64,000 nt of DNA, taken from Desulfuromonadales bacterium (GTDB taxonomy: Bacteria > Desulfobacterota > Desulfuromonadia > Geobacterales > Pseudopelobacteraceae). A program made the position numbers and the translations under genes. The DNA is taken from contig DUZX01000009.1 of the NCBI GenBank assembly GCA_013349325.1, positions 40,723-104,722 of the forward strand. The letters are read 5' to 3'. Below, in pieces: positions 1 through 10,089 of the stretch. The notes beneath the pieces were generated by a model. That model saw only the letters and a program-made list of their open reading frames with translations, was not told where the DNA came from and searched no databases. Numbering within the stretch: the stretch's first letter is position 1; every line of letters starts with the position of its first letter.

Positions 1-2034
1 CTGCTTGCCATGCATGGTCGCGTACTCGTGTGGTTGAAACGTTATGAAGAAGGTTATCGCCGACTTCAAAAAGCATATTCACTGCAGAGCTCTGCATCTT
101 TGCTGGCCGAGATAGAGCGGGTAGAAGCATTACGAGACGTTGCGGCTGCCAACACGCTTCTGGTAGAGGGAAACCTGGCTGAAGGCGAAGCACTGCTGAA
201 AAAGGTCTACCTGCACGGGAAAGTTCGCTACGAATCCGGAATATTACTGGCACGCTCTACGTTTGAGCGTGGCGCTTTTCCGGAAGCAGCGGAAATTTTG
301 GCCGATCTGGTTGTCAGATACCCGCAGGAAAAGGATCTTCGTCCGCGCTATGTCCAGGCACTTGTCAATACCGGCAACGACTGGCAGGCTCTTACGTTTA
401 TTGACTCACTCCCCGAAAGGGAACTTGATGCCGAGCTTCTCACGATCCGGGGAAGACTCCTTTTTAAGGCCGGTGATGCTGCGGGGGCTATTCGCTCACT
501 GCGGACGTCCACAAATCCGCAACAAGCCCAAGAGATCGCCGTTGAACAGAAAAAAATTGCAGTGGCACAGGCACTTCAAAAAGCGGACCTGCTGCTGGCA
601 GCCGGGGACAATCAGCGGGCGGATGCTTTTTTTGCCGAACTTTGCAATAACCAGCAGACCCGCTACGAAGGGTGCCGTAAACGTGCCGCCCTGGCCTCAC
701 AAACCGGAAATCATGATCGGGCTGCCGCACTTTACACCCAGCTATCCGCCTTATATCCGTTGGAACCCGATTTTATGCTGCTTCAGGCGCAGGAGCTGGT
801 ACATCTTCAAAAACTGCAGGACGCATCAAACGTGCTGGACGTGTATCCCGATCAGAACAACAGCACCTTGTTATCGCTGCGCGGCAGCATCGCCCTGAAT
901 CGAAAAAATCTTGACGAGGCCATTGCATTTTACAGCCGCGCAGTCCCAACCTCAAAAGATCCGGAAACCAGCCGTAAGCTTAATTTAATACGCACAACCA
1001 AAGCACTTGAAACCGCCGAAGGTCATCTGGTGCAGAAAGAGTTTGCTGCTGCAGAGTCACTGCTCCACGACCTCTACAGGAACAGCTCGGATCAGTACAC
1101 TTCCGGACTCCTGCTCGGACGCACTCTGCTGGCACAGAAGAAAAATCGTGAAGCGGCACTGCTCTACCGCGAGCTGGAACTACGCTACCCCAAGGAGCCT
1201 GACCTGACTGCGCTGCGCGTGGAGTCGCATCTCCTGGCGCGGGAATATGCGGAAGCCGTTGCGGTGCTGCGCGAGACACCGCTAGCCGTGAAGGAGTATC
1301 TGGCACGGGAGCGCGAAGATTTGCTCTATCGGAGTACGGACAACTGGATGAAGCTTTCGGGCGGTGCTTATGGACAGTCCGGCTCTGCGTATTCCACCAC
1401 GGAGACGAACCTGACGCTGTCTGGTTCTCAACGGGTCAAACAGTTTTCGCTGACCGGCTGGACAGGGACCACGTCAAAATTTTCACAAACAGATAGTCAG
1501 ATCGGTTTGGGAATTGCCGGCGGCAAAGGTGAAAAATCACCATGTACATGGGAGGTTAATTTTTCTGCTTCACCTGAAGCCCGGATAGTACCACGTACCA
1601 CGATAGGATTTGAGCTGACACGCGGCTTCAAGAGCTTCGAAGCATCGCTTGGATATACCCGGATGGACTTTACTGATAGTAGCGCCAACATCTTGATTCC
1701 GGGAATTTTGTGGTATATCCCCGGCACGACATTTACGTTGTCGGAGCGCCTTTACTTCGTACCCGACAACGGTGGCTCTACGTTCCTCACGACACTGCAT
1801 CATGAACCCAGTCACCGCCTGCGCTGGTACGTAAGTCTTGGAGCAGGCACCGGCGCCGAGCGCATTGACGCTCATGACCATTACCTGCGCTCACAAACAG
1901 TATCAGCGAGAATCGGCAGCGAATATCGCTACACCCCGCACTACAGTATCGGTGCCGAGGGTTCGTTTGAAACCCGAGACCAGCTCTACGATCGCTCCGG
2001 CGCGTCCCTGTTCATGAGGTACTGGTGGCAATGA
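1..2034 (+). CDS. TPR-repeat protein with C-terminal outer-membrane beta-barrel (YaiO/PgaA/BcsC-like), 5'-truncated by window edge
   Basis: No stop codon in frame upstream of the ATG at 10; TPR-like repeats aa 1-430, then alternating beta-strand pattern ending ...GASLFMRYWWQ (terminal aromatic, typical of OM barrels). Confidence 0.75.
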   Translation: MLAMHGRVLVWLKRYEEGYRRLQKAYSLQSSASLLAEIERVEALRDVAAANTLLVEGNLAEGEALLKKVYLHGKVRYESGILLARSTFERGAFPEAAEILADLVVRYPQEKDLRPRYVQALVNTGNDWQALTFIDSLPERELDAELLTIRGRLLFKAGDAAGAIRSLRTSTNPQQAQEIAVEQKKIAVAQALQKADLLLAAGDNQRADAFFAELCNNQQTRYEGCRKRAALASQTGNHDRAAALYTQLSALYPLEPDFMLLQAQELVHLQKLQDASNVLDVYPDQNNSTLLSLRGSIALNRKNLDEAIAFYSRAVPTSKDPETSRKLNLIRTTKALETAEGHLVQKEFAAAESLLHDLYRNSSDQYTSGLLLGRTLLAQKKNREAALLYRELELRYPKEPDLTALRVESHLLAREYAEAVAVLRETPLAVKEYLAREREDLLYRSTDNWMKLSGGAYGQSGSAYSTTETNLTLSGSQRVKQFSLTGWTGTTSKFSQTDSQIGLGIAGGKGEKSPCTWEVNFSASPEARIVPRTTIGFELTRGFKSFEASLGYTRMDFTDSSANILIPGILWYIPGTTFTLSERLYFVPDNGGSTFLTTLHHEPSHRLRWYVSLGAGTGAERIDAHDHYLRSQTVSARIGSEYRYTPHYSIGAEGSFETRDQLYDRSGASLFMRYWWQ

Positions 2035-3218
2035 AACTGATCTATAGCTACTTCATTGATTTTCCGTTGTACCTGCGGGATACACTCATATTCTTTATCT
2101 GCCTCTTCTTCACCATGTCCGTTCTGCAACTGGTTTTTCTGATACTGCATAAAATGGTACTCGAACGCCGTGAAAAACGCTTTAAATTAAAAAAAGTGAT
2201 GTATTTTTCCAGCCTGACCAGAAATTTCGTCGATCCGGATCATCCTATCTATGCGCCGGTAGACGACCTTGAAACTCACGCTTTTATTGATGTCTGCGTG
2301 GATATAATGTCCGGAGTAAGTCGCCAGAACATGACCATAATCCATAAAGCCGTGCGAGAATTCGGAATCCCTGCTTTCCTGGTACGCAACTACAAAAAAA
2401 GCAGCCAATGGATCACGCACTATCAGATAGTTGAAACGCTCGGTTTTTTGAAACTTCCCGAACTCGCCCGGCTTTTTCGCGAAATCATTTCACAGGAAAT
2501 CGCACTTCTCGAAAAAAACAGGGCGCAGACAGAACAAAAGAAGCAGGGCTGGCTCTCTGATGTTCATAATCCGACAGCACGACATCTGCACCTGATTTCC
2601 AAAGCGCTCTGGGCACTGAGCCATATCTGCAACGATACTGATTTCCGTAACATCATCAGCGTGCTGCATACCCCCGGTTTTATGTCCGGCAAGTTCAATG
2701 AGTATATTTTTTGTAATATTATTGAAGCCTACCGACGGCGTGAACAAACCGGCGTGCTGTTGGATAAAATAGAAGAGCTCTTTGCAGATGATACCGTTTC
2801 ATTGCTCATAAAGCGTGATTTCATTCAGTCCTGCGGAATAGCGCACTTTACTCAAAGCCACACCCTGGTAGCGAACTGTACCGATATGTTCTTAACGTCA
2901 CCCGAAATAAAAATGGCCTGTATTCGCACGCTGGCCCAGATTGGAGACACACGGCTTGAGGAATTGACCTGCCTGTATCTTGAAGACAGTGACTGGCGCG
3001 TAAGGACTGTTGCGGCCAAAGATGCACACCTCTGTTCGGACGGCATTATTCCTGCCCTGCGCAAGGTTCTCTGCGACCGCAGCTATTATGTACGCCTGAA
3101 TGCAGCGCTGTCCCTGGCTCGCAAAGGTGAGGCGGGAAAAGCGGTCCTGCGGAGCTGTGCCGGCAGTAAAGATACGTACGAACATGACATGGCGCTGTAC
3201 GCCTTGAAACAGGGTTAG
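2025..3218 (+). CDS. membrane-anchored HEAT-repeat protein
   Basis: N-terminal TM (LIFFICLFFTMSVLQLVFLIL); HEAT-like repeats (DSDWRVRTVAAKDAHL, DRSYYVRLNAALSLARKGE); overlaps upstream CDS by 10 nt. Confidence 0.7.
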   Translation: MAMKLIYSYFIDFPLYLRDTLIFFICLFFTMSVLQLVFLILHKMVLERREKRFKLKKVMYFSSLTRNFVDPDHPIYAPVDDLETHAFIDVCVDIMSGVSRQNMTIIHKAVREFGIPAFLVRNYKKSSQWITHYQIVETLGFLKLPELARLFREIISQEIALLEKNRAQTEQKKQGWLSDVHNPTARHLHLISKALWALSHICNDTDFRNIISVLHTPGFMSGKFNEYIFCNIIEAYRRREQTGVLLDKIEELFADDTVSLLIKRDFIQSCGIAHFTQSHTLVANCTDMFLTSPEIKMACIRTLAQIGDTRLEELTCLYLEDSDWRVRTVAAKDAHLCSDGIIPALRKVLCDRSYYVRLNAALSLARKGEAGKAVLRSCAGSKDTYEHDMALYALKQG

Positions 3219-3221
3219 CCA

Positions 3222-4646
3222 ATGTCTGCATCCACCATAGTAACTCTGATACTACTTCTGCAGCTCGCCATCTTCATCTATTTCATACTCATAAATTCCC
3301 TCTACTCAATTTCCAATATCATCGCCTTTCTGGATATCCGCAGCCAGCTGGCAATATCGTCACGCCAGCATATCCGCAGCCTCGTTGCCGGCATCTACTA
3401 TCGCCCGATATCAATACTCGTACCGGCGTACAATGAAGCTGAAGTCGTGGCCACAAGTGTCAGGTTTCTCCTGAATCTACAGTTTCCGGAATACGAAGTC
3501 GTTGTCATTAACGACGGTTCAAGTGACGCAACACTTGAGATACTGGTCAACGAGTTCAGGATGGTCAAGGTCGAAAAGCCTTTCAAAAAGACGGTGCCAC
3601 ACGAACCGATCTACGGAATATATATCTCACCCGATCATCCGCACCTGCTGGTGCTTGACAAGGAAAACGGCGGCAAGGCCGATGCCTTGAATGCCGGGAT
3701 AAATGTATCGCAATACCCCCTTTTTTGTACCGTTGATGCCGACTCTCTTCTTGATGCAGACGCATTGATGCGGGCGGCGAAACTGTTTGTCGAAGATCGT
3801 GAAGTTGTAGCGACAGGTGGAATGGTCCGGGTGCTGAATGGCTGCCGGATAGTCAACGGAAAGATTGCAGAAATCTATGCACCTGACAGAGCACTTGAAA
3901 CCTTCCAATCGGTTGAGTATGTACGCGGCTTTCTGACCGGAAGAACAGCCTGGAATTTCACTAACAGTCTGATGGTTATTTCGGGTGCCTTCGGCATTTT
4001 TCGCAAGGACATTGCACTGGCTATTAACGGATACCGCAAATCCATGGGCGAAGATATGGACATCGTCGTGAGAATTCATCGGCACTGCCTTGAACAGAAG
4101 TTGAAATATAAAATCGTCTTTGTTCCGGATCCGGTGTGCTGGACCCAGGTACCAAGCGACTGGGCATCACTGCTGCGGCAGCGTAATCGTTGGCACCGGG
4201 GACTTATAGATTGCCTCTGGCACAACAAGGTAATGTTATTCAACCCTCGCTACAAAGCGGTCGGGCTCTTTGCCTTTCCCTATTTCCTGATTGTTGAAGC
4301 GCTGGGCCCTGCCATCGAATTTACGGGATATCTGGCATTCATTATTCTGGCGTTGTTTGGAATGTTGAACCGCGATATGGCTCTGCTCTTTATTATGCTT
4401 GCCATTGTGTGGGGCATGTCACTTAATCTTGGCGCAATTCTGCTTGACAACTTAATTTTTCGCCGCTACGAACGCGTTCGCGATCTGAGCAAGCTCTCAC
4501 TGTTTGCAGTTTTGGAATATCTGGGCTACCGGCAGCTGATTGTTGTCGAACGACTCTTTGCCACCGTAATGTCATTTCGAAAAGGTGAGTGGGGTAAACA
4601 AAATCGTAAGGAAATCATAAATGAACAACAAAAGCGGACTCGGTAA
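3222..4646 (+). CDS. processive family 2 glycosyltransferase (cellulose/chitin/PNAG synthase-like)
   Basis: INDGSSD, VDADS, GED and QRNRW (QxxRW) motifs plus multiple TM segments. Confidence 0.88.
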   Translation: MSASTIVTLILLLQLAIFIYFILINSLYSISNIIAFLDIRSQLAISSRQHIRSLVAGIYYRPISILVPAYNEAEVVATSVRFLLNLQFPEYEVVVINDGSSDATLEILVNEFRMVKVEKPFKKTVPHEPIYGIYISPDHPHLLVLDKENGGKADALNAGINVSQYPLFCTVDADSLLDADALMRAAKLFVEDREVVATGGMVRVLNGCRIVNGKIAEIYAPDRALETFQSVEYVRGFLTGRTAWNFTNSLMVISGAFGIFRKDIALAINGYRKSMGEDMDIVVRIHRHCLEQKLKYKIVFVPDPVCWTQVPSDWASLLRQRNRWHRGLIDCLWHNKVMLFNPRYKAVGLFAFPYFLIVEALGPAIEFTGYLAFIILALFGMLNRDMALLFIMLAIVWGMSLNLGAILLDNLIFRRYERVRDLSKLSLFAVLEYLGYRQLIVVERLFATVMSFRKGEWGKQNRKEIINEQQKRTR

Positions 4647-5130
4647 GTTTCTCTATTTTTTCCCCCGGTTGCTGTTAGTGGCCATTTTCCTCGGTTTTGT
4701 TGCGCTTACCGCACTCAGCAATTTTGACGTCATCGAGCCTTTACTCTTCCCGCTGCACGCGGCACAGGGAAAAATTCGGGAGGTTTCTCCCACTATCGTT
4801 ATTGGTCACTATCCGCATGGCAGCAAAGTAAGGGATTTAAAAAAGCAGGGTATCGTTGTTGATATTTGCCTGTTGAATCCGGCACTGCCTCAGGAGCGGG
4901 CGTTGATAGAACAGTTGCAGCGCTTTGCAGCAAGAGAGGGTATAGAAGTCAAAAACTTCCCGTTGAGTTATCTGAATCTGGGTAGTGCCGAGAACCGTAA
5001 GTCTGTAGCGCAGATCGTCGAGTTCATTCGACAGAATCCGGGGAAGAAAATGTACATCCACTGCTATCTGGGAAGACACCGGGTAAAGGTTGTGGAGGAT
5101 GAGTTGCGCCGCCTGGGAGTTATCCGCTGA
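4621..5130 (+). CDS. membrane-anchored dual-specificity/tyrosine phosphatase-like protein
   Basis: N-terminal TM and CX5R signature HCYLGRHR; overlaps GT2 by 26 nt. Confidence 0.7.
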   Translation: MNNKSGLGKFLYFFPRLLLVAIFLGFVALTALSNFDVIEPLLFPLHAAQGKIREVSPTIVIGHYPHGSKVRDLKKQGIVVDICLLNPALPQERALIEQLQRFAAREGIEVKNFPLSYLNLGSAENRKSVAQIVEFIRQNPGKKMYIHCYLGRHRVKVVEDELRRLGVIR

Positions 5131-5293
5131 TTTTTGCACATATGGTTAATATGGTTCTCTTGTCAGAAAAATTGTGATACTGTCGCCGTCTGTTTTCCTG
5201 GATAATCTCGCTGTAAAATCCCGAGCAGATACATTCTATTCCTAACTTTATTTCTCATCCCAGCGGTGAGAACAGAACTGATACGAGGTTGCA

Positions 5294-7849
5294 ATGCAGA
5301 ATTCAACGCAGAATCCGAATGATAAAATTTCGGTAAATATTGAAGATGAAATGAAGCGTTCCTACATGGATTACGCCATGTCGGTTATCATCGGCCGGGC
5401 TCTGCCGGATGTGCGTGACGGCCTCAAACCGGTGCATCGCCGCTGCCTGTATGCCATGTATGACATGGGCAACGATTACAACAAACCGTATAAGAAATCG
5501 GCCCGTGTGGTCGGTGATGTTATCGGTAAGTATCATCCGCACGGCGATACTGCCGCCTACGATACCATCGTTCGTATGGCTCAGGATTTCTCCTTGCGCT
5601 ACATGCTGGTTGATGGTCAGGGTAACTTTGGTTCGGTGGACGGCGACCGTCCGGCGGCCATGCGTTACACCGAGATTCGTCTGCGTCAGCTGACCCATGA
5701 GCTTTTGGCCGATATTGATAAAGAAACCGTCAACATGGCACCCAACTACAATGACGAGATGGACGAACCGACCGTACTGCCGGCCAAATTCCCCAATCTG
5801 CTGGTGAACGGCTCAACCGGTATTGCCGTCGGCATGGCAACCAACATCCCGCCCCACAATCTGGTGGAAGTGTCCAACGCCATCATCGCCGTCATACAGA
5901 ACCCCGAAGTTACCTTTGAAGAGTTGCTGGCCTTGGTACCCGGCCCCGATTTTCCTACCGGCGCTACCATCTATGGCCGTCAGGGTATCCGCGATGCCTA
6001 CGCTACCGGACGCGGCATCATTCAGATCCGCGCCAAGGCGCATGTCGAGGCTTCCAAGCGCTCGGAGCGTCAGGCCATTGTTGTCACCGAGCTCCCCTAT
6101 CAGGTCAACAAGGCGCGTCTGATCGAGAAGATTGCCGAACTGGTCAAGGAGAAACGGGTTGAAGGGATTACCGAAATCCGCGATGAATCCGACCGTCAGG
6201 GGATGCGCATCGTCATCGAGGTCAAGCGCGACGAAAACGCCGAAGTGCTGCTGAATCAGCTCTACAAACAGAGCCAGCTGCAGGTTTCGTTCGGTATCAT
6301 CATGCTCGCGATTGTCCACAACCGCCCGCGCGTACTGAATCTGCGCGAGATGATAGACTGTTTTGTCGAACACCGCTGCGAAGTTGTCACTCGCCGCACC
6401 AACTTTGAGTTAAAGAAAGCGTTGGCCCGCGCTCACATTCTGGAAGGCCTCAAGATCGCTTTGGACTGGCTGGATGCTGTTATCGAAATGATCCGCGAAT
6501 CAAAAACACCACCTGAAGCTAAATTGGGACTGATGGAAGGCAAGTTCGCCGATCCGGAATTTTTAACGCGCCTCAACCTGCCGCGCCCGGACGGTTTTGA
6601 AGAAGCGGTCCATCTGACCGAAATACAGGCTCAGGCCATTCTGGAAATGCGTCTGCAGCGCCTGACTGGACTGGAACGGGACAAGATTATTGCCGAGTTC
6701 GAAGAAGTCATGAGACTTATCGCCCGTCTGCGCGAAATTCTGGCTTCCGATACCGAAATTCTCAAGATCATCGTTGGCGAGTTGACCGAAATCCGCGACA
6801 AGTTCGGCGACAAGCGCCGCTCCGAGATCGCCGACCAGAGTGCCGATATCTCGCGCGAAGACACCATCGAAGATGAGGAGATGGTCGTCACGATTTCACA
6901 CACCGGCTACATCAAGCGCAGTGCCGTTGACCTGTACCGTTCGCAACGGCGCGGCGGCAAAGGCAAGACCGGCATGAAGACCAAAGATGAGGATTTCGTC
7001 GAACAGCTCTTCATCGCTTCGACCAAGGACTTCCTGCTCTGCTTTACCGATGCCGGCCGCATGTACTGGCTCAAGGTCTATGAAATTCCGGAAGGAAGCC
7101 GCACCACCAAAGGAAAAGCGGTCGTCAACCTGGTCAATGTTTCGGATGGTGAAAAAATCACTACTATCCTGCCGGTCAAGGAGTTCAGCGAGAACACGTT
7201 CCTCTTTATGGCCACCCAGAACGGAGTCGTCAAAAAGACGCCGCTGGTAGACTACTCCAACGTACGCGTTGGCGGCATCATCGCCGTCAATCTGGATGAT
7301 GGCGACAAGTTGATATCGGTGGCCCTGACCGATGGCAGTAAGGACATCTTCCTGGCATCACGCGGCGGCAAAGCGATTCGCTTCAATGAAGAAGACGTCC
7401 GTCCGATGGGGCGCGTTACACGTGGTGTGCGTGGCATGAACCTCTCCGCAGACGACCGCGTAATCGGCATGGAGATCGTCGACAATACCGCCGTTGGCTC
7501 CACCATCTTCACCGTCTGTGAAAACGGCTTTGGCAAGCGTACCGACCTGGACGAGTATCGCGACCAGTCGCGCGGCGGCAAGGGCATTATCACGATCAAA
7601 ACCACCGAGCGCAACGGCGCCGTCGTTAACGTCATGCAGGTGGCTGATGATCACGACCTGATGGTGATCACCGACCAGGGCAAGATCCTGCGGGTGCCGG
7701 TTTCCGGCTTTTCGGTTATCGGTCGAAATACTCAGGGTGTGACTCTCATGAATACCGAAGATAACGAGAAGGTCGTAGCTGTAGCACGTCTGGCTGAAAA
7801 GGATGAAGATGAACTTGACGGAGGAGCCGAAGAAGAAGCAGAGGTGTAG
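5294..7849 (+). CDS. gyrA: DNA gyrase subunit A
   Basis: [43 protein letters not shown]; full-length 851 aa with C-terminal beta-pinwheel repeats. Confidence 0.98.
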   Translation: MQNSTQNPNDKISVNIEDEMKRSYMDYAMSVIIGRALPDVRDGLKPVHRRCLYAMYDMGNDYNKPYKKSARVVGDVIGKYHPHGDTAAYDTIVRMAQDFSLRYMLVDGQGNFGSVDGDRPAAMRYTEIRLRQLTHELLADIDKETVNMAPNYNDEMDEPTVLPAKFPNLLVNGSTGIAVGMATNIPPHNLVEVSNAIIAVIQNPEVTFEELLALVPGPDFPTGATIYGRQGIRDAYATGRGIIQIRAKAHVEASKRSERQAIVVTELPYQVNKARLIEKIAELVKEKRVEGITEIRDESDRQGMRIVIEVKRDENAEVLLNQLYKQSQLQVSFGIIMLAIVHNRPRVLNLREMIDCFVEHRCEVVTRRTNFELKKALARAHILEGLKIALDWLDAVIEMIRESKTPPEAKLGLMEGKFADPEFLTRLNLPRPDGFEEAVHLTEIQAQAILEMRLQRLTGLERDKIIAEFEEVMRLIARLREILASDTEILKIIVGELTEIRDKFGDKRRSEIADQSADISREDTIEDEEMVVTISHTGYIKRSAVDLYRSQRRGGKGKTGMKTKDEDFVEQLFIASTKDFLLCFTDAGRMYWLKVYEIPEGSRTTKGKAVVNLVNVSDGEKITTILPVKEFSENTFLFMATQNGVVKKTPLVDYSNVRVGGIIAVNLDDGDKLISVALTDGSKDIFLASRGGKAIRFNEEDVRPMGRVTRGVRGMNLSADDRVIGMEIVDNTAVGSTIFTVCENGFGKRTDLDEYRDQSRGGKGIITIKTTERNGAVVNVMQVADDHDLMVITDQGKILRVPVSGFSVIGRNTQGVTLMNTEDNEKVVAVARLAEKDEDELDGGAEEEAEV

Positions 7850-7850
7850 T

Positions 7851-10070
7851 TTACGCTATTTCGAGGCCGGCAAATCTGACGAGCAGTTTTTTTAAACCGA
7901 CAGAATTAAAGGTGATGATCACTTTTTGGTCATCACCTTCGCCTTCAATTTTATTGAGCGTTCCGACGCCAAACTTGGCGTGACGCAGTTTCATGCCGAG
8001 ACGCAGGCTACCATGAGACTCTTGAGGTTCCGGAATCACTTCAATCTCGTTGGACGCCAATTCGGATAATCCGGCCAGATTGTGAGATTTCGTATCCGGA
8101 ATCGTTTCTGAATAATAGATTTTAGATCTGCTTGCTGGATCCGAATGACCAAAACCCACCGACCATGCCTCATCCCGCCACTGTTCGATGCACTCGGACG
8201 GAATTTCTTCAAGGAAACGGGACGACGGGTTTCTCGTCCAGGAACCGTACTGGATCCTACTCCTGGCGTGCGTTATGTAGAGTCGCTCCTTGGCCCTGGT
8301 AATCGAGACATAACACAGGCGCCGTTCCTCTTCCATTTCGCTGCGACTCCCCAATGAACGACTGTGCGGAAAGATCCCCTCCTCGGCACCAACGATAAAA
8401 CAGACACCAAACTCAAGCCCCTTGGCCGAATGCATCGTCAACAGCGTTACCCGATCTCCTCTTTGTTCATCATCCATGCTGGACACCAGCGCAGCCTTTT
8501 CAAGAAACGCTTCCAGCGTATGTTCCTGCGCATTTTCATCAAAATCTGTGGCAACAGAAATCAGTTCCTTGATGTTTTCAAGCTGGGTAAGCGCCTTTTC
8601 CGTACCCTCCTCCATCAAAACGCTTTCGTAACCCGATTCAATAATGACGCTCTCCACAAGCTGAGCCAGCGGAACCGTGGTAACCATGCCCTGCAGTTTC
8701 GTCATAATATGAGCGAAAACCGCTACTTTCGGCGATTTTTTTTCTTCATGGTTCAGCACCGCCGCAAACAGAGATGTACCCTGGGAGGCCGCCTTTTCAG
8801 CCAGCTTATCGATGGTCTGCTTGCCGATGCCACGAGCCGGCACGTTGATGATGCGACGCAGCGCCATATCATCGGACGTGTTGCTTAAAAGCCGCAGATA
8901 CGCCAGAACATCCTTGATTTCAAGCCGGTCATAGAAGCGTAAACCGCCGACGATGGCGTACGGAATACCGGCCCGCATGAGTGCTTCCTCGATGCTCCTG
9001 GACTGGGCATTCATCCGGTATAACACCGCCTGATCAGAGTAGCTGAATCCGCTTTTTATCCCCTTATGAATCTGCTCAGCAACGTATTTTCCCTCTTCGC
9101 GTTGATCCTCCAGCTCGGCGACCACAATTTTGTGATCGTGACTGTTCTCCGTAAACAACGTCTTGCTTTTTCGGCGTTGATTATTGGCAATCACAGCATT
9201 GGCTGCTTGCAGAATGCGCTGACCGCAACGGTAGTTCTGTTCCAGCTTTATTATTTTTGCATCAGGAAAATCTTTTTCAAAGTCGAGAATATTGCGAATA
9301 TCGGCACCACGCCAACTGTAGACAGACTGATCGGCATCCCCGATAACACACAGATTGCCTGTTCTGGCGGCCAACAGGCGCGCTATCTGATACTGGACAT
9401 GGTTGGTATCCTGATATTCGTCAATCTGAATGTAGTCGAAGTGTTCCTGCCAGCGCCTTAGAACCTCCTCGTTCTTTTGAAACAGCTGCAGCGTCAACGT
9501 CAACAGGTCGCCGAAATCGACCGTATTCATGTTCCGTAAATGTTCCTGGTAATGCGTGTAGATACGGAGGTATTTGTCATGATCGCAGGGTGCATTCACG
9601 GTTACTTTTCCCGGCAGTTCACCCCTGTTTTTACACTCATCGATAAAATGTCCGACAAAAGCAGGCTTGAAGCGCGTGCTGTCAAGGTTACAGGCTGCCG
9701 TTGATTCGGTGATCGCTTTACGCACATCATCCATATCAAGGATCGTAAATTTTGAATTATAGGAGGGATCGAGCAGGTGAATGTCCTGGCGTAAAATCCG
9801 TGAGCAAAAGCTGTGAAAGGTGCTGACAACCGGTCGTTCACCCTTGATAAGCCGGGTAACCCGTTCTGACATTTCCCGGGCAGCCTTATTTGTGAAGGTC
9901 ATGGAGAGTATTTTATAGACCGGTACGCCGTCTTTAACCAGCCGCGCAATACGGTGGGTAATGACGCGCGTTTTACCGGAACCGGCCCCCGCCAGAATCA
10001 GCATCGGTCCGTCCGTATGCAGGATTGCCTCGCGTTGCGGGTCGTTAAACAGTGTCAGGTCATCTGTCAT
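7851..10070 (-). CDS. UvrD/PcrA-type superfamily I DNA helicase
   Basis: LAGAGSGKTRVITHRIA, DEYQDTN, SWRGADI, LLTMHSAKGLEF motifs; start at internal Met MTDDLTLFN (10070) because the ORF start at 10217 overlaps flgL. Confidence 0.95.
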   Translation of the reverse strand: MTDDLTLFNDPQREAILHTDGPMLILAGAGSGKTRVITHRIARLVKDGVPVYKILSMTFTNKAAREMSERVTRLIKGERPVVSTFHSFCSRILRQDIHLLDPSYNSKFTILDMDDVRKAITESTAACNLDSTRFKPAFVGHFIDECKNRGELPGKVTVNAPCDHDKYLRIYTHYQEHLRNMNTVDFGDLLTLTLQLFQKNEEVLRRWQEHFDYIQIDEYQDTNHVQYQIARLLAARTGNLCVIGDADQSVYSWRGADIRNILDFEKDFPDAKIIKLEQNYRCGQRILQAANAVIANNQRRKSKTLFTENSHDHKIVVAELEDQREEGKYVAEQIHKGIKSGFSYSDQAVLYRMNAQSRSIEEALMRAGIPYAIVGGLRFYDRLEIKDVLAYLRLLSNTSDDMALRRIINVPARGIGKQTIDKLAEKAASQGTSLFAAVLNHEEKKSPKVAVFAHIMTKLQGMVTTVPLAQLVESVIIESGYESVLMEEGTEKALTQLENIKELISVATDFDENAQEHTLEAFLEKAALVSSMDDEQRGDRVTLLTMHSAKGLEFGVCFIVGAEEGIFPHSRSLGSRSEMEEERRLCYVSITRAKERLYITHARSRIQYGSWTRNPSSRFLEEIPSECIEQWRDEAWSVGFGHSDPASRSKIYYSETIPDTKSHNLAGLSELASNEIEVIPEPQESHGSLRLGMKLRHAKFGVGTLNKIEGEGDDQKVIITFNSVGLKKLLVRFAGLEIA

Positions 10071-10089
10071 GAAGTCGGAAATCGGGGCG

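Noticed and set aside
5540-5590. Thr instead of Ser at the gyrA QRDR position (HPHGDT) as a resistance mutation
   Set aside because: Thr occurs naturally at this position in some bacteria, so it cannot be called resistance without a wild-type reference.
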